64,000 nt of DNA, taken from Prochlorococcus sp. AG-409-I11 (GTDB taxonomy: Bacteria > Cyanobacteriota > Cyanobacteriia > PCC-6307 > Cyanobiaceae). Shown in pieces: positions 16,529 through 25,327 of this stretch (position 1 is its first letter; each line of letters opens with the position of its first letter). The DNA lies in the NCBI GenBank assembly GCA_003215725.1, contig QCJX01000005.1, positions 26,323 through 90,322 of the forward strand, written 5' to 3'. Below the pieces are notes generated by a model. It saw only the letters and a list, made by a program, of their open reading frames with translations, had not been told where the DNA came from and ran no database searches. The position numbers were made by a program, and so were the translations under genes.

Positions 16529-16690
16529 ATGAATCTCCTTAACGATGCTTTCGATGACTTTGTTGATGAGTGTCTCTTGGAAGATGACTCTCTTTGTCAT
16601 TACGAAAGCAAAGATTTAGACCAGGTTATTCAGAGTTTGGTTTCAATTAACCCTAAAGAATGGCAAGTTTATGAAGAGTTAGCTGCTTGA
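16529..16690 (+). CDS. 53-residue acidic hypothetical protein
   Basis: MNLLNDAFDDFVDECLLEDD then a helical stretch (LDQVIQSLVSINPKEW) ending in EELAA. Very acidic, with two Cys, and apparently all-helical. The stop falls 90 bases before the next gene on the same strand. The composition looks coding; no family recognised. Confidence 0.45.
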   Translation: MNLLNDAFDDFVDECLLEDDSLCHYESKDLDQVIQSLVSINPKEWQVYEELAA

Positions 16691-16780
16691 AACGACTTCT
16701 TTAAGTTAGATTGTTAGAGAACTTACATTAAAGACTAGACATGTGCGTTAAAACTTTTATATGGCATATTTATTGAATTA

Positions 16781-17029
16781 ATGGCTCACGAAAAATATCC
16801 CGCCAGTTGTCCTTGGGACCTTGGACCAAATCAGAAACAATCACACCAGAATGAGTGGATTCTTGTGAATGGTGATGAGTTTGTGAAATTCTCAAAAAAT
16901 AAAGATGATCAAAATTGGTTCAATATAAGTAGAAATGACGAGGTCTTTGAACAGTTTCTGTCTTATCAGGCAAGGCTGACTTATCAAAAGCTCTTAGATA
17001 AGGGGTTCAAGTTGCAAGGTCCTAAATAG
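16781..17029 (+). CDS. Hypothetical protein
   Basis: 82 residues, starting MAHEKYPASCPWDLGPNQKQ. There are aromatic residues throughout, and the end is helical (QARLTYQKLLDKGFKLQGPK). It looks like a small soluble alpha/beta protein with a single Cys. The CPWDLGPNQ segment is distinctive and could be used for searches. Not recognised. Confidence 0.6.
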   Translation: MAHEKYPASCPWDLGPNQKQSHQNEWILVNGDEFVKFSKNKDDQNWFNISRNDEVFEQFLSYQARLTYQKLLDKGFKLQGPK

Positions 17030-17166
17030 AAGGAAACTAGGCTGCATATATAGGTTTTAACCCAGGCAGAATGTTGCTATAGCCTATTGGCTTCAAGATC
17101 TTTAGCCTAGATTTATAGTTCTTCTAGTATTGGCTTCTTTCAATAGAAAGAACTTGCGAAGCTGAT

Positions 17167-17670
17167 TTATCTCTTTTCTTGTTTGTAAATAAGACTTTTA
17201 AACCTATAAAATAAATATCCAGTATGTTCATATAGATGATTTCTTTTTCGTTTGACCTCTATATTATATGGATTAGTAAATATTGAAAATAAGATTCTTG
17301 CGAATCTCATACTGTTGTTTTTTTTAGGAGCCTTTATTTCATCATTTGAATTCATTATTTCAACCATCCCTTCATTTAATAAATTCTTAGACATTAGAAA
17401 TTTAATGGTCTTGCCTTTCTCCTCTTCATTAAGCATTTCCATTAAAACCTTTAACCCTTTAAGAGACTCTTGATCCCCTCGGTTAACTTCTTTTAAAATA
17501 GATTGAAATAAAATTTCCCATTTGTAGGGTTCTTTGTTAAACAGTACTTTTGCTGTATTCGTGTTGCTTGATTTTAGTAACCTGTTTTCTTCTTGAGTAT
17601 TGCTTTGCTCTGAGTTCCAATAGGAAAATAATGGAGAACTTTCTTCAATTGCTCTTGTATGTTTTCTCAT
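17167..17670 (-). CDS. Hypothetical protein
   Basis: 167 residues from the ATG at 17670; an in-frame TTG at 17751 would add 27 residues. Mostly helical and charged, with a middle segment (SILKEVNRGDQESLKGLKVLMEML) that looks like a helical pair, and a strongly basic C-terminus. No signal peptide or clear membrane helix. Not recognised. The next gene upstream on the same strand, also unknown, may be co-transcribed. Confidence 0.5.
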   Translation of the reverse strand: MRKHTRAIEESSPLFSYWNSEQSNTQEENRLLKSSNTNTAKVLFNKEPYKWEILFQSILKEVNRGDQESLKGLKVLMEMLNEEEKGKTIKFLMSKNLLNEGMVEIMNSNDEIKAPKKNNSMRFARILFSIFTNPYNIEVKRKRNHLYEHTGYLFYRFKSLIYKQEKR

Positions 17671-17786
17671 ATTTACGGAAAGGTAAAGTTGATAGAACTT
17701 AATAAATAAATTATTTACTCTATATGTTGATTGAGGTTTTTTAGGTATCAATAGAAAGTTTAATAATGTATTGACACATGGCTAAA

Positions 17787-18095
17787 TCAATTTATTTCTG
17801 ATGACTCATATGCTTTTAATGCCATTTTGAGATAAGCCTCCATGGCGCCTAAGGCTAGAATCGATTCAGAGCTTTTTGGGTCAATCCAATTAGTAGACTT
17901 TTGACTAAGTTCCTTCAGAATCTTTTTACTTATTTCCTGCCATGAGGAAAATAGTTCAGAAGGAATATTCTCTCCTTTAAAAGATTCCTCTGACTTCTGT
18001 ATACTTGATTGATTCTTTGAGCTTGAATGTTTAAGTAAAGCGTTAAGCTCTTTGTAACTTATTGATGAAGGAATCGAATTAAAAGAATTGTCCAT
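17787..18095 (-). CDS. Ser-rich hypothetical protein
   Basis: 102 residues; the first half is Ser-rich and probably disordered, while the second half holds a helix ending in ILALGAMEAYLKMALKAYES. Soluble. Not recognised. Same strand as the 17167 gene, 116 bases apart, so the two may form a unit. Confidence 0.55.
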   Translation of the reverse strand: MDNSFNSIPSSISYKELNALLKHSSSKNQSSIQKSEESFKGENIPSELFSSWQEISKKILKELSQKSTNWIDPKSSESILALGAMEAYLKMALKAYESSEIN

Positions 18096-18257
18096 TTTGA
18101 ATCTTAACTAAACTATTTTAACCAATTAATTATATTATATATGTTTTTGTTTTAGAACTATGTTGAATGGGTTGATTGCCGACCTGAAAATTTAACCTTG
18201 CCTGAACTATATTTGATAAATTGAGTTGAAAAATTACTTAATTAACCTTCACTGCAA

Positions 18258-19658
18258 TTAAGGGACTAGTGTTTTCTGAAGAAGGTTATTCATGACCAAC
18301 TTTCGAAAATGATCGCCTCTCTCTTCAAAATCTTTGTATTGATCAAAACTCGCGCAGGCAGGTGAAAGTAAAATACTTTTAACTTGTGACCTTAGTCCAA
18401 TTTCTATAGCTTTTTTAGTTGCTTCTTCTAGCCCTTCAAAGCAAAAAATTTCCCCTTTAAATCTTGAATTATCTATATAACTTTTTAATTCATACTTACT
18501 TTCTCCAAAAAGCAAAATAGAAGAAGCATTTTGTTCTAGAAGCTTTAGCCATTCTTTAGGATCTCCGTGCTTTGCTTGTCCTCCGGCAATAACAACTATT
18601 GGTGATGCTATAGCTTTTAAAGCCATACATGCAGAATCATAGTTTGTAGCTTTGCTATCATTAAAAACTTCTATTCCATTTGATTCTCCTAATTTTTCTA
18701 ATCTATGTGCAACACCTTTAAAGGAACTTATTGCGCGCTCAATATCTTTTGGTGATAGTCCAACTTGCCTAGCAGCGGCGGTTGCGAGTAATAGATTTTG
18801 TAGATTGTGAGCCCCAGGGACTTTCAAGGCAGATTTGTTAAAAAGAGCTGTGCCTTTTTCCATTATTAAGCCTTGTTTATTTAACCAGTAATCAGCTTTT
18901 AGATTCGAATACCTTTCACCTTTTGTACTTACCCAAACTCCATTTTCTAATTGTGAATAATGACTCATTAAACATTCATCATCCATGTTATAAATTCGTA
19001 CTTGAGAGTTTTTAAGGAGCCTATGCTTGATTTTGAAGTATGCATCAAGAGTCTTATGACGTTTTAAATGATCTGGAGTTAATGTTGTCCAAATCCCAAT
19101 TTTTGGAGAGATATTAGGTTCTGTTTCTAATTGATAGCTACTCAACTCCATAATTGCCCAAGATGGATTTATATCATCTATTGATTGGAAACTCATTGCT
19201 AATTCTGTTGCTGAATTTCCGATATTTCCTCCCATAAGTGTTTGGCGATTATTTTCACTTAAAATATGATTAACCATTTGCGTGACAGTAGTTTTACCAT
19301 TTGTTCCTGTAATGCCAATCCAAGGTATTTTTTTTAGCCTTTGCCAGGCTAGAGATATTTCTCCTTGTATTGTTATACCTTGATCTCGCAATTCATTAAG
19401 TGTTGGATGATCCCAAGGAATCCCTGGGCTTATAACAACTGACTGAACTCTATTTAACCAAGGCTTGAAACTGGATATTTCTAATGGCTTATCAAGTTCT
19501 ACTATCACCCCTTTCTTTTGAAAATTTGCTGTTAGCTCTTTGAATTTTCTTTCAGCAGATTGTTCAAGAATAACTACTTCTTTACCTTCCGAATGCAAAA
19601 GGTTCGCTGCACCTATTCCAGAGCGTCCAAGCCCTACGACGATTGTTATAGGTTTCAA
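18258..19658 (-). CDS. murD: UDP-N-acetylmuramoylalanine--D-glutamate ligase
   Basis: 466 residues. Adds D-Glu to UDP-MurNAc-L-Ala in the cytoplasmic steps of peptidoglycan synthesis. The N-terminal UDP-binding Rossmann motif GLGRSGIG is at ~9-16. The Mur-ligase ATP loop GTNGKT is at 118-123, followed by the central NDSKATN segment and the C-terminal SPACASFD motif. Length is normal. A tRNA-Val gene lies 24 bases upstream on the same strand, so murD may be read from the tRNA promoter. Confidence 0.96.
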   Translation of the reverse strand: MKPITIVVGLGRSGIGAANLLHSEGKEVVILEQSAERKFKELTANFQKKGVIVELDKPLEISSFKPWLNRVQSVVISPGIPWDHPTLNELRDQGITIQGEISLAWQRLKKIPWIGITGTNGKTTVTQMVNHILSENNRQTLMGGNIGNSATELAMSFQSIDDINPSWAIMELSSYQLETEPNISPKIGIWTTLTPDHLKRHKTLDAYFKIKHRLLKNSQVRIYNMDDECLMSHYSQLENGVWVSTKGERYSNLKADYWLNKQGLIMEKGTALFNKSALKVPGAHNLQNLLLATAAARQVGLSPKDIERAISSFKGVAHRLEKLGESNGIEVFNDSKATNYDSACMALKAIASPIVVIAGGQAKHGDPKEWLKLLEQNASSILLFGESKYELKSYIDNSRFKGEIFCFEGLEEATKKAIEIGLRSQVKSILLSPACASFDQYKDFEERGDHFRKLVMNNLLQKTLVP

Positions 19659-19681
19659 AGACGTTTTTGCTGCAATGTTTA

Positions 19682-19753
<72 letters not shown>

Positions 19754-19827
19754 GAAAGGAAACATTTCCTAGATGACTCTAAAAAATTTCCTGCCGTAAA
19801 TGAAAGTAGCAGTAGATGTGTCGTTAT

Positions 19828-20616
19828 TTATTGACGTAAGAGTTCAATTCGCCATCTTTGTCTTTTCGTTAGTTCAAGGTTGAGCACTTCTAAAGATCCT
19901 TTCCCTTCAAGTTGGATTCTATCTCCTGCTGACAATTCTTTACTTGCTTGTTTTATTTGTATCCAGTTGAGCCTAAGTCGCCCTTGTTTGATTTGGTTGA
20001 CAACTTTTGCTCTAGATAGTCCGAACCCTGCGGAAGCAATAGCATCTAACCGTTTTGAAGCTTCAACCGTACTTAGCTTTTTTGGCATTCGTTGATTAGG
20101 AAAACGTAGTTCCTTTTGGTCTATTACTTCGAAGTGAACTTCTACATCTCTGACCATATTGGTGAGGCCATTTATTGCTGATGCAGCTTCAGGAGTACAC
20201 AATCCTTGGGCACCTCGATCGCCCACTATCCATAGATCACCCAAATGCTCTAAAGCAACTCCTGTTTGCATTAGGGTTTCATAGAAGTCATGAGGTGTGA
20301 CTGGATCAAATAGGAAGTTTCCAGTGATTTGAAGCCCAGATATTGGAGCTAATTCCTCAGACGGTGTGTCTTGAATTGAATAGTGTCTAAACCCTACTCT
20401 TTGGCGTTCAGCATTTTGATATCCACCATCTGCAAAACAGTAAAGATCAATTAAGGGAGTAAAAATTCGAATTGCTTCTTCTCGTAATGGGGCAGAAATA
20501 AATTTGCTCCAATTAGGTTGCCTTGTCCTTAAAACCTCTTCGGCTTGAACTATTAAAGCCTCTATCTCTTTTGGCTGCTTACAGCCTTTTAAAAGATCTT
20601 TTCTAGATAGTTTCAC
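19828..20616 (-). CDS. Photosystem II S4-domain RNA-binding protein (YlmH-like)
   Basis: 262 residues. The C-terminal ~70 residues form an S4 RNA-binding domain (RLDAIASAGFGLSRAKVVNQIKQGRL). The N-terminal part matches the YlmH/plant and cyanobacterial photosystem II S4 protein family, including the GVALEHLGDLWIV segment. Related YlmH proteins act in ribosome quality control; the cyanobacterial name comes from co-occurrence with PSII. Its start overlaps the stop of the upstream gene by four bases (ATGA), so the pair is likely translationally coupled. Confidence 0.9.
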   Translation of the reverse strand: MKLSRKDLLKGCKQPKEIEALIVQAEEVLRTRQPNWSKFISAPLREEAIRIFTPLIDLYCFADGGYQNAERQRVGFRHYSIQDTPSEELAPISGLQITGNFLFDPVTPHDFYETLMQTGVALEHLGDLWIVGDRGAQGLCTPEAASAINGLTNMVRDVEVHFEVIDQKELRFPNQRMPKKLSTVEASKRLDAIASAGFGLSRAKVVNQIKQGRLRLNWIQIKQASKELSAGDRIQLEGKGSLEVLNLELTKRQRWRIELLRQ

Positions 20617-21197
20617 AAGCTGTCCAGTTTTACAATTTCAATTGGATTTACTTCATTAATTAATTTCTTCAAGGAATCAATTTCATATTGTGTTTCAAGA
20701 ATAAGAAGCCATCTGCCATCATTACTTTGTTTTTTAAGTCTGCTGATATCAATACTCTCTTCTGGATTAACACTTGCTGTTGCAACAACACTTCCAATTA
20801 AGCCAGACAATAAACCTAGTAAACCACTAATTAAAGGTTGGCCTATGCTCCCTAAACCAATATTTGAGAAGGTATTCAGGCCAGTCATCTTGGAAAAGGT
20901 TAATCCTGCGAGGAGCCCAAATGGCATCAGCCAAAAAGCCATGTAGCGTTGTCGAATTTTCTTGGCAAGCTTTGGGTTTAATGATTTAACACTATCTATT
21001 CCTATTGATTGCAGTGAATAGGAATCATTGTGAATCTTTGATGATGTATCTGTCTGAGAAAACGGCTGCATCTCTTTGTTGGTTGAGTTTGGTTGTATTA
21101 ATTCGCATGTTTTTAGGGGAAAAGCTTTCTCGCGCAGCTTTTCTGCTAATTCAAGAGCAGATTGACTTTCGCTCAACACCACAACGCAAATTGGCAC
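20613..21197 (-). CDS. Hypothetical membrane protein coupled to the S4-domain gene
   Basis: 194 residues. An N-terminal beta-alpha unit (VVVLSESQSALELAEKLREK) is followed by a polar linker, then two hydrophobic hairpins rich in Gly (~88-107 and ~117-145). A soluble C-terminal segment resembles the N-terminal unit (WLLILETQYEIDSLKKLI). It overlaps the S4 gene by four bases. I cannot assign a family, but the two ends look like ferredoxin-like half-domains held by a membrane hairpin. Confidence 0.65.
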   Translation of the reverse strand: MPICVVVLSESQSALELAEKLREKAFPLKTCELIQPNSTNKEMQPFSQTDTSSKIHNDSYSLQSIGIDSVKSLNPKLAKKIRQRYMAFWLMPFGLLAGLTFSKMTGLNTFSNIGLGSIGQPLISGLLGLLSGLIGSVVATASVNPEESIDISRLKKQSNDGRWLLILETQYEIDSLKKLINEVNPIEIVKLDSL

Positions 21198-21300
21198 AAT
21201 TAGATTTTTCGATTATTTGAATTCTGACCCCTATTGTGCAAAAAAAATGAATCAGGACGTTTAGCTCACTAAAGTTCTTATAGGCATTTTTGCGCCTTTA

Positions 21301-22887
21301 ATGACGAAAGTTTTAGTCTCCGACGCGATTGATCAGGCAGGGATTGACATCCTGAGCCAGGTTGCACAAGTTGATCAACGATTAGGTCTTTCACCTCAAG
21401 ACTTAAAAAAGATCATTTGTGAATATGATGCGCTAATGATTCGGTCGGGTACTCAGGTAACGGCTGAGGTTATTGATGTAGCGGACAAGTTAAGAATTAT
21501 CGGTCGAGCAGGTGTTGGTGTGGACAATGTTGATGTGTTGTCTGCGACTAAAAGGGGGGTATTAGTAGTTAATTCTCCTGGCGGCAATACCATTGCAGCT
21601 GCAGAACATGCTATTGCTTTATTGCTTTCTCTTTCTCGACACGTAGCTCATGCACATGCCAGCACAATCTCTGGAGGATGGGACCGCAAGAAATATGTAG
21701 GCAATGAGCTGTATAAAAAAATATTAGGTGTTGTAGGCCTTGGAAAAATTGGATCTCACGTAGCAAAAGTTGCCAATGCTATGGGGATGGAAGTTATTGC
21801 TTTTGATCCCTTTATTTCGGCGGATAGAGCACAACAAATGCAGGTCCAGTTAATGGATATTGAAGACCTTTTTAAGAAATCAGATTATGTAAGTCTTCAT
21901 CTCCCAAGAACTCCAGATACTGAGAATTTAGTTGATAAAACTTTATTATCCAAGATGAAACCCACAGCAAGACTAGTTAATTGTGCTCGTGGGGGAATCA
22001 TTGACGAGCCAGCACTTGCGAATGCTCTTGACTCAGGTGTTATTGCAGGTGCTGCTCTTGACGTTTATGCATCAGAACCACTAAGCAAGGATTCACCGCT
22101 TATGTCAGTCAAGAACGGGTTAATTCTGACGCCACATTTAGGGGCTTCTACGACTGAGGCTCAAGAGAATGTCGCCATAGATGTTGCTGAGCAAATTCGC
22201 GATGTTCTTCTAGGTTTGCCAGCTCGCAGTGCCGTCAATATTCCTGGATTAAGTGCTGAAATTATGGATAATCTCAAGCCTCATTTGCAACTTGCAGAAA
22301 CTCTTGGTTTGCTTATTAGCCAACTTTCTGGTGGCCAGATCCGTAAATTAGAAGTTCGCTTGCAAGGTGAATTTGCTCAACACCCTTCTCAGCCACTTGT
22401 GATTGCAACTCTTAAAGGTCTCTTGTCAACAGCTTTAGGGGATAAAATCAACTATGTAAATGCTTCTTTAGAGGCAAAAGGTAGAGGTATACATGTACTT
22501 GAAGTAAAAGATGACTCAACGCCTGATTTTGCTACTGGCTCGCTTCAACTTATTACTACTTCGGATAATGGCGGACATAGTGTGACAGGAACAGTTTTTA
22601 CTGATGGAGACTTGAGAATAACCACTATTGATGAATTTCCTGTAAACGTATCTCCTAGCAGGTATATGCTGTTTACAAGGCATCGCGACATGCCAGGAAT
22701 TATTGGAAAACTTGGCTCACTTCTTGGAGAACACAATGTCAATATTGCTTCTATGCAAGTTGGTAGAAAAATAGTAAGAGGTGAGGCCGTTATGGTATTG
22801 AGTATTGATGATCCAATTCCATCTGAATTACTTGTTTCAATACTTTCTATAAAAGGTATTACGGAAGCTCATCCTGTCACTTTGTAA
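21301..22887 (+). CDS. serA: D-3-phosphoglycerate dehydrogenase
   Basis: 528 residues, the long form of the enzyme that opens serine synthesis by oxidising 3-phosphoglycerate with NAD+. NAD-binding motif GVVGLGKIGSH at ~143-153, catalytic Arg in NCARGGIIDE, catalytic His in TPHLGASTTEA. An intervening domain follows, then a C-terminal ACT domain (LFTRHRDMPGIIGKLG) that normally allows feedback control by serine. Next gene prmA begins 30 bases later on the same strand. Confidence 0.96.
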   Translation: MTKVLVSDAIDQAGIDILSQVAQVDQRLGLSPQDLKKIICEYDALMIRSGTQVTAEVIDVADKLRIIGRAGVGVDNVDVLSATKRGVLVVNSPGGNTIAAAEHAIALLLSLSRHVAHAHASTISGGWDRKKYVGNELYKKILGVVGLGKIGSHVAKVANAMGMEVIAFDPFISADRAQQMQVQLMDIEDLFKKSDYVSLHLPRTPDTENLVDKTLLSKMKPTARLVNCARGGIIDEPALANALDSGVIAGAALDVYASEPLSKDSPLMSVKNGLILTPHLGASTTEAQENVAIDVAEQIRDVLLGLPARSAVNIPGLSAEIMDNLKPHLQLAETLGLLISQLSGGQIRKLEVRLQGEFAQHPSQPLVIATLKGLLSTALGDKINYVNASLEAKGRGIHVLEVKDDSTPDFATGSLQLITTSDNGGHSVTGTVFTDGDLRITTIDEFPVNVSPSRYMLFTRHRDMPGIIGKLGSLLGEHNVNIASMQVGRKIVRGEAVMVLSIDDPIPSELLVSILSIKGITEAHPVTL

Positions 22888-22917
22888 TCAAGTATTAGAT
22901 TGTTTTTTTTATGAAGT

Positions 22918-23820
22918 GTGTATTCAAAAATTAGATCTTGGTGGAAGCTTGAATTGCTAATTCCTTTTGAATTAGAGGAAACACTTGCTTGGAAACTTGA
23001 AAAACTTGGTATTAATAGCTTTGCATTTCAGCATGCTCCAGATAGACCATTTGAGAAAGCTCTGGTTGCTTGGTTGCCTTCAAATGAATGGACTAGATCT
23101 AATCGAGAAAGACTAGAAGATTGTTTTAAGCCATTAGCCTTAACTTTTGGAGTAACTCTTTTACCTGCTAAGTGGGAAGAGATTAATGATGAGGATTGGA
23201 GTTTAAGTTGGAAGAAACATTGGAAACCTGACCCTGTAGGGCAAAAACTTTTAGTTTTACCTGCTTGGTTAGAAACTCCTGCTCAATATTCAAATCGCAC
23301 TGTTATACGTTTAGACCCAGGGAGTGCATTTGGTTCTGGTAGTCATCCCACAACACGGTTGTGCTTGAAAGCATTAGAGAAGTTCTGTTTAACTGGATTA
23401 ACAGTTGCTGATCTTGGCTGTGGTAGCGGAATTTTAAGTTTGGCTGCAATGCGACTTGGTGCTAGAAAAGTATTAGCAGTAGACATAGATTCTTTAGCAA
23501 TAATTTCTACAGTTCAAAATTCTCATTTGAATAGCATTGATCAAGTTGACTTAAAAGTTGCTCTTGGCTCGATAGATGAACTGGAAGAAGCTCTTGAGGG
23601 GAAGTGGGTTGATTTACTTGTTTGCAATACTCTTGCTCCAGTTATCAAAAAAGTAGCCCCTAGCTTTAGCAAGGTTATTGGCCCTAAGGGGAGTGCACTA
23701 TTAAGTGGGTTGTTAGTCGACCAAGTTCCTGAAATTAAATCCATTTTGGCGTCCTTGGGCTGGCAAGTTGTTCATGAAATCCAAGAAGAGAACTGGGGTT
23801 TACTGGAAATTCGAAGGTGA
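22918..23820 (+). CDS. prmA: Ribosomal protein L11 methyltransferase
   Basis: 300 residues from a GTG at 22918; the nearby ATG at 22911 is out of frame. SAM-binding motif VADLGCGSGILSLAA at ~161-175, preceded by the family signature LDPGSAFGSGSHPTT. PrmA trimethylates lysines of L11. It follows serA by 30 bases and is probably in its transcript. The ending is followed directly by an unusual nested hairpin at 23825-23876. Confidence 0.92.
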   Translation: MYSKIRSWWKLELLIPFELEETLAWKLEKLGINSFAFQHAPDRPFEKALVAWLPSNEWTRSNRERLEDCFKPLALTFGVTLLPAKWEEINDEDWSLSWKKHWKPDPVGQKLLVLPAWLETPAQYSNRTVIRLDPGSAFGSGSHPTTRLCLKALEKFCLTGLTVADLGCGSGILSLAAMRLGARKVLAVDIDSLAIISTVQNSHLNSIDQVDLKVALGSIDELEEALEGKWVDLLVCNTLAPVIKKVAPSFSKVIGPKGSALLSGLLVDQVPEIKSILASLGWQVVHEIQEENWGLLEIRR

Positions 23821-23824
23821 AAAG

Positions 23825-23876
23825 CCAATCTACTTATATATAAGTAGAACTTATGTATAAGTAGATTGCTATTGGC
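23825..23876 (+). promoter_or_regulatory. Nested hairpin with two alternative pairings
   Basis: AATCTACTTATA (23828-23839) pairs with TATAAGTAGATT (23857-23868) over 12 perfect bases. The same left arm can also fold on an inner copy, ATAAGTAG (23841-23848), and GCCAAT / ATTGGC can close the outside. There is no T-run. It is either a transcript-end stabiliser for prmA or a switch-like structure; it lies 119 bases before petF. Confidence 0.45.
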
Positions 23877-23994
23877 GTGCTTGCATATGCTCAAAGAATT
23901 CGGCAGAAGTGCCCTTCGCCGATGTAAAAAGGATCCATCTTGAGGTGATATTTTTTACCTCCGGTTTCCAGACCATTCCTTCTAAATTAATTCC

Positions 23995-24294
23995 ATGGCT
24001 TCTTACAAAGTCACCCTCATAAATGAAAGTGAGGGTTTAAACAAGACTATTGAGGTTCCTGACGATCAGTACATCCTTGATGCTGCTGAAGAGCAGGGCA
24101 TTGATTTGCCATACTCTTGTAGAGCAGGTGCTTGCTCTACCTGTGCAGGTAAGATCACTTCAGGAAGTGTTGATCAATCTGATCAGAGCTTTTTAGATGA
24201 TGATCAATTGGAAGCAGGCTTTGTTTTGACTTGTGTGGCTTACCCAACTTCTGATTGCTCAATTAAAACGCATGCAGAAGAAGAGCTCTATTAA
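23995..24294 (+). CDS. petF: [2Fe-2S] ferredoxin, plant type
   Basis: 99 residues. Cluster ligands C42, C47, C50 and C80, with the signature [12 protein letters not shown]. This is the soluble acceptor from photosystem I; it supplies FNR and ferredoxin-dependent enzymes such as NirA in this same window. It has no targeting peptide. The gene is monocistronic, with a strong terminator at 24359-24384. Confidence 0.96.
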   Translation: MASYKVTLINESEGLNKTIEVPDDQYILDAAEEQGIDLPYSCRAGACSTCAGKITSGSVDQSDQSFLDDDQLEAGFVLTCVAYPTSDCSIKTHAEEELY

Positions 24295-24358
24295 ATCTGA
24301 TAGATGATTTTCTTCCTAAGATTTTCTATTTAAGACTTGCTAAGTCGATACTTTTCAG

Positions 24359-24384
24359 CCACCCTCATGGGGTGGTTTTTTTTT
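24359..24384 (+). terminator. Rho-independent terminator of petF
   Basis: CCACCC / GGGTGG stem with a TCATG loop and a nine-base T-run. The next gene starts at or inside this T-run. Confidence 0.85.
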
Positions 24385-24385
24385 G

Positions 24386-24793
24386 GTGCTATTTCTAGCA
24401 TCATCTTTATTTGTGAGTTCTTTCTTGCTTGCTGAAAAGAAAGCCAATGCTTTGATGGAGCATGGCAGTATTTATCCAAGTGTTGGTGGTCAGTTCAGTT
24501 TCCGAGTTATAGGACCTTGTTGTCGGCTTTTTGATCGCGAAGAATTACCTTGGCCTTGTTCTCGTCTTGCTTGGAAAAGTAAGGAGCCTAGTTGGAGGAG
24601 AATAGGTCGACGTTTTGTTCCTGATATTGCTGCTCGCCGTTGTCCTTCTTATTCAGTAGAGCTTCTTCAGCCAGGGTTTAAACCCACTTCAACTGTTTTG
24701 ACCCTTTTCTCTGACAGATTTAATCCAACCATGCAGGAATGGTGGTATAGCAAGCAGCCTCGTTCTAAGCATTATTCAAATGTTTCTCCATAA
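24386..24793 (+). CDS. Secreted/periplasmic hypothetical protein
   Basis: 135 codons from the GTG at 24386 (a TTG one codon earlier is also possible). A signal peptide is clear: hydrophobic ASSLFVSSFLLAEKKANA with a likely cut after ANA. The mature part is rich in Arg, Trp, Pro and Cys (VIGPCCRLFDREELPWPCS, then SWRRIGRRFVP). Not recognised. The coding start lies within one base of the petF terminator T-run, so expression probably depends on read-through from petF. Confidence 0.65.
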   Translation: MLFLASSLFVSSFLLAEKKANALMEHGSIYPSVGGQFSFRVIGPCCRLFDREELPWPCSRLAWKSKEPSWRRIGRRFVPDIAARRCPSYSVELLQPGFKPTSTVLTLFSDRFNPTMQEWWYSKQPRSKHYSNVSP

Positions 24794-24983
24794 AAGTGAG
24801 TAGCTGACTTCTTCATATATTTAAGGGTTTAGGCTTTATGCCTTCAAATTCAAGGTTAGTTTTGAGGGAGGCTTGCCTTGCTTTTGCTCTCATAAGATGA
24901 AGATATTACGCAGCATTGACGTTGATATATCCATTATTTGACGGTTTGCTGAGATACTGGCGTGGTAAGAGTCAATCTTAAGG

Positions 24984-25178
24984 ATGAACTTCGACTACCA
25001 TGCTGTTGCAGCCCTTTTGCATACAGCTATCCCTCTAGCCGCAGGAGCAGCTGGTGTTGGTTACTACATATTGCGATCTAAAGGCGTTGGTTTCGGCGGC
25101 TCGCATTTGCTTGTAGGTGTTCCAATGTTTGCAATAGGAGCAGCTGCAGCTGTTTTCTATTACGTAACTGCTCCTTGA
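24984..25178 (+). CDS. Small two-helix membrane protein
   Basis: 64 residues. Two Ala/Gly-rich membrane helices (~8-28 and ~41-61) joined by a short loop with LRSKGVGFGGSH. The size and Gly-rich packing suggest a small thylakoid or inner-membrane protein. Not recognised. It is followed by the 29-bp hairpin and a terminator-like hairpin shared with the convergent pentapeptide gene. Confidence 0.6.
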   Translation: MNFDYHAVAALLHTAIPLAAGAAGVGYYILRSKGVGFGGSHLLVGVPMFAIGAAAAVFYYVTAP

Positions 25179-25197
25179 TTGCTTAAGGGTTAATCAA

Positions 25198-25260
25198 TTA
25201 ACCCCAGGCAAAGAAAAAGGCATGAGTTCTTCTCATGCCTTTTTCTTTGCCTGGGGTTAA
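25198..25260. repeat. 29-bp perfect inverted repeat with 5-base loop
   Basis: The left arm (25198-25226, beginning TTAACCCCAGGCAAAG) is the exact reverse complement of 25232-25260, with TTCTT between. This is far longer than a normal terminator stem. It lies between convergent genes, and the next hairpin shares its last two bases. Confidence 0.95.
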
Positions 25261-25314
25261 GAATGTAAAGGGAAGAGGAGATTAAGCCCCTTTCCTTTAC
25301 ATTCTTATTTTTTT
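25259..25314 (+). terminator. 20-bp imperfect hairpin with T-run
   Basis: AAGAATGTAAAGG at 25259 pairs with CCTTTACATTCTT ending at 25306. The stem extends to 20 bases with one G-T pair and one mismatch around an 8-base loop, followed by a T-run to 25314. It is probably the terminator of the 24984 gene. Confidence 0.7.
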
Positions 25315-25327
25315 GAAGGCTTTTTAG

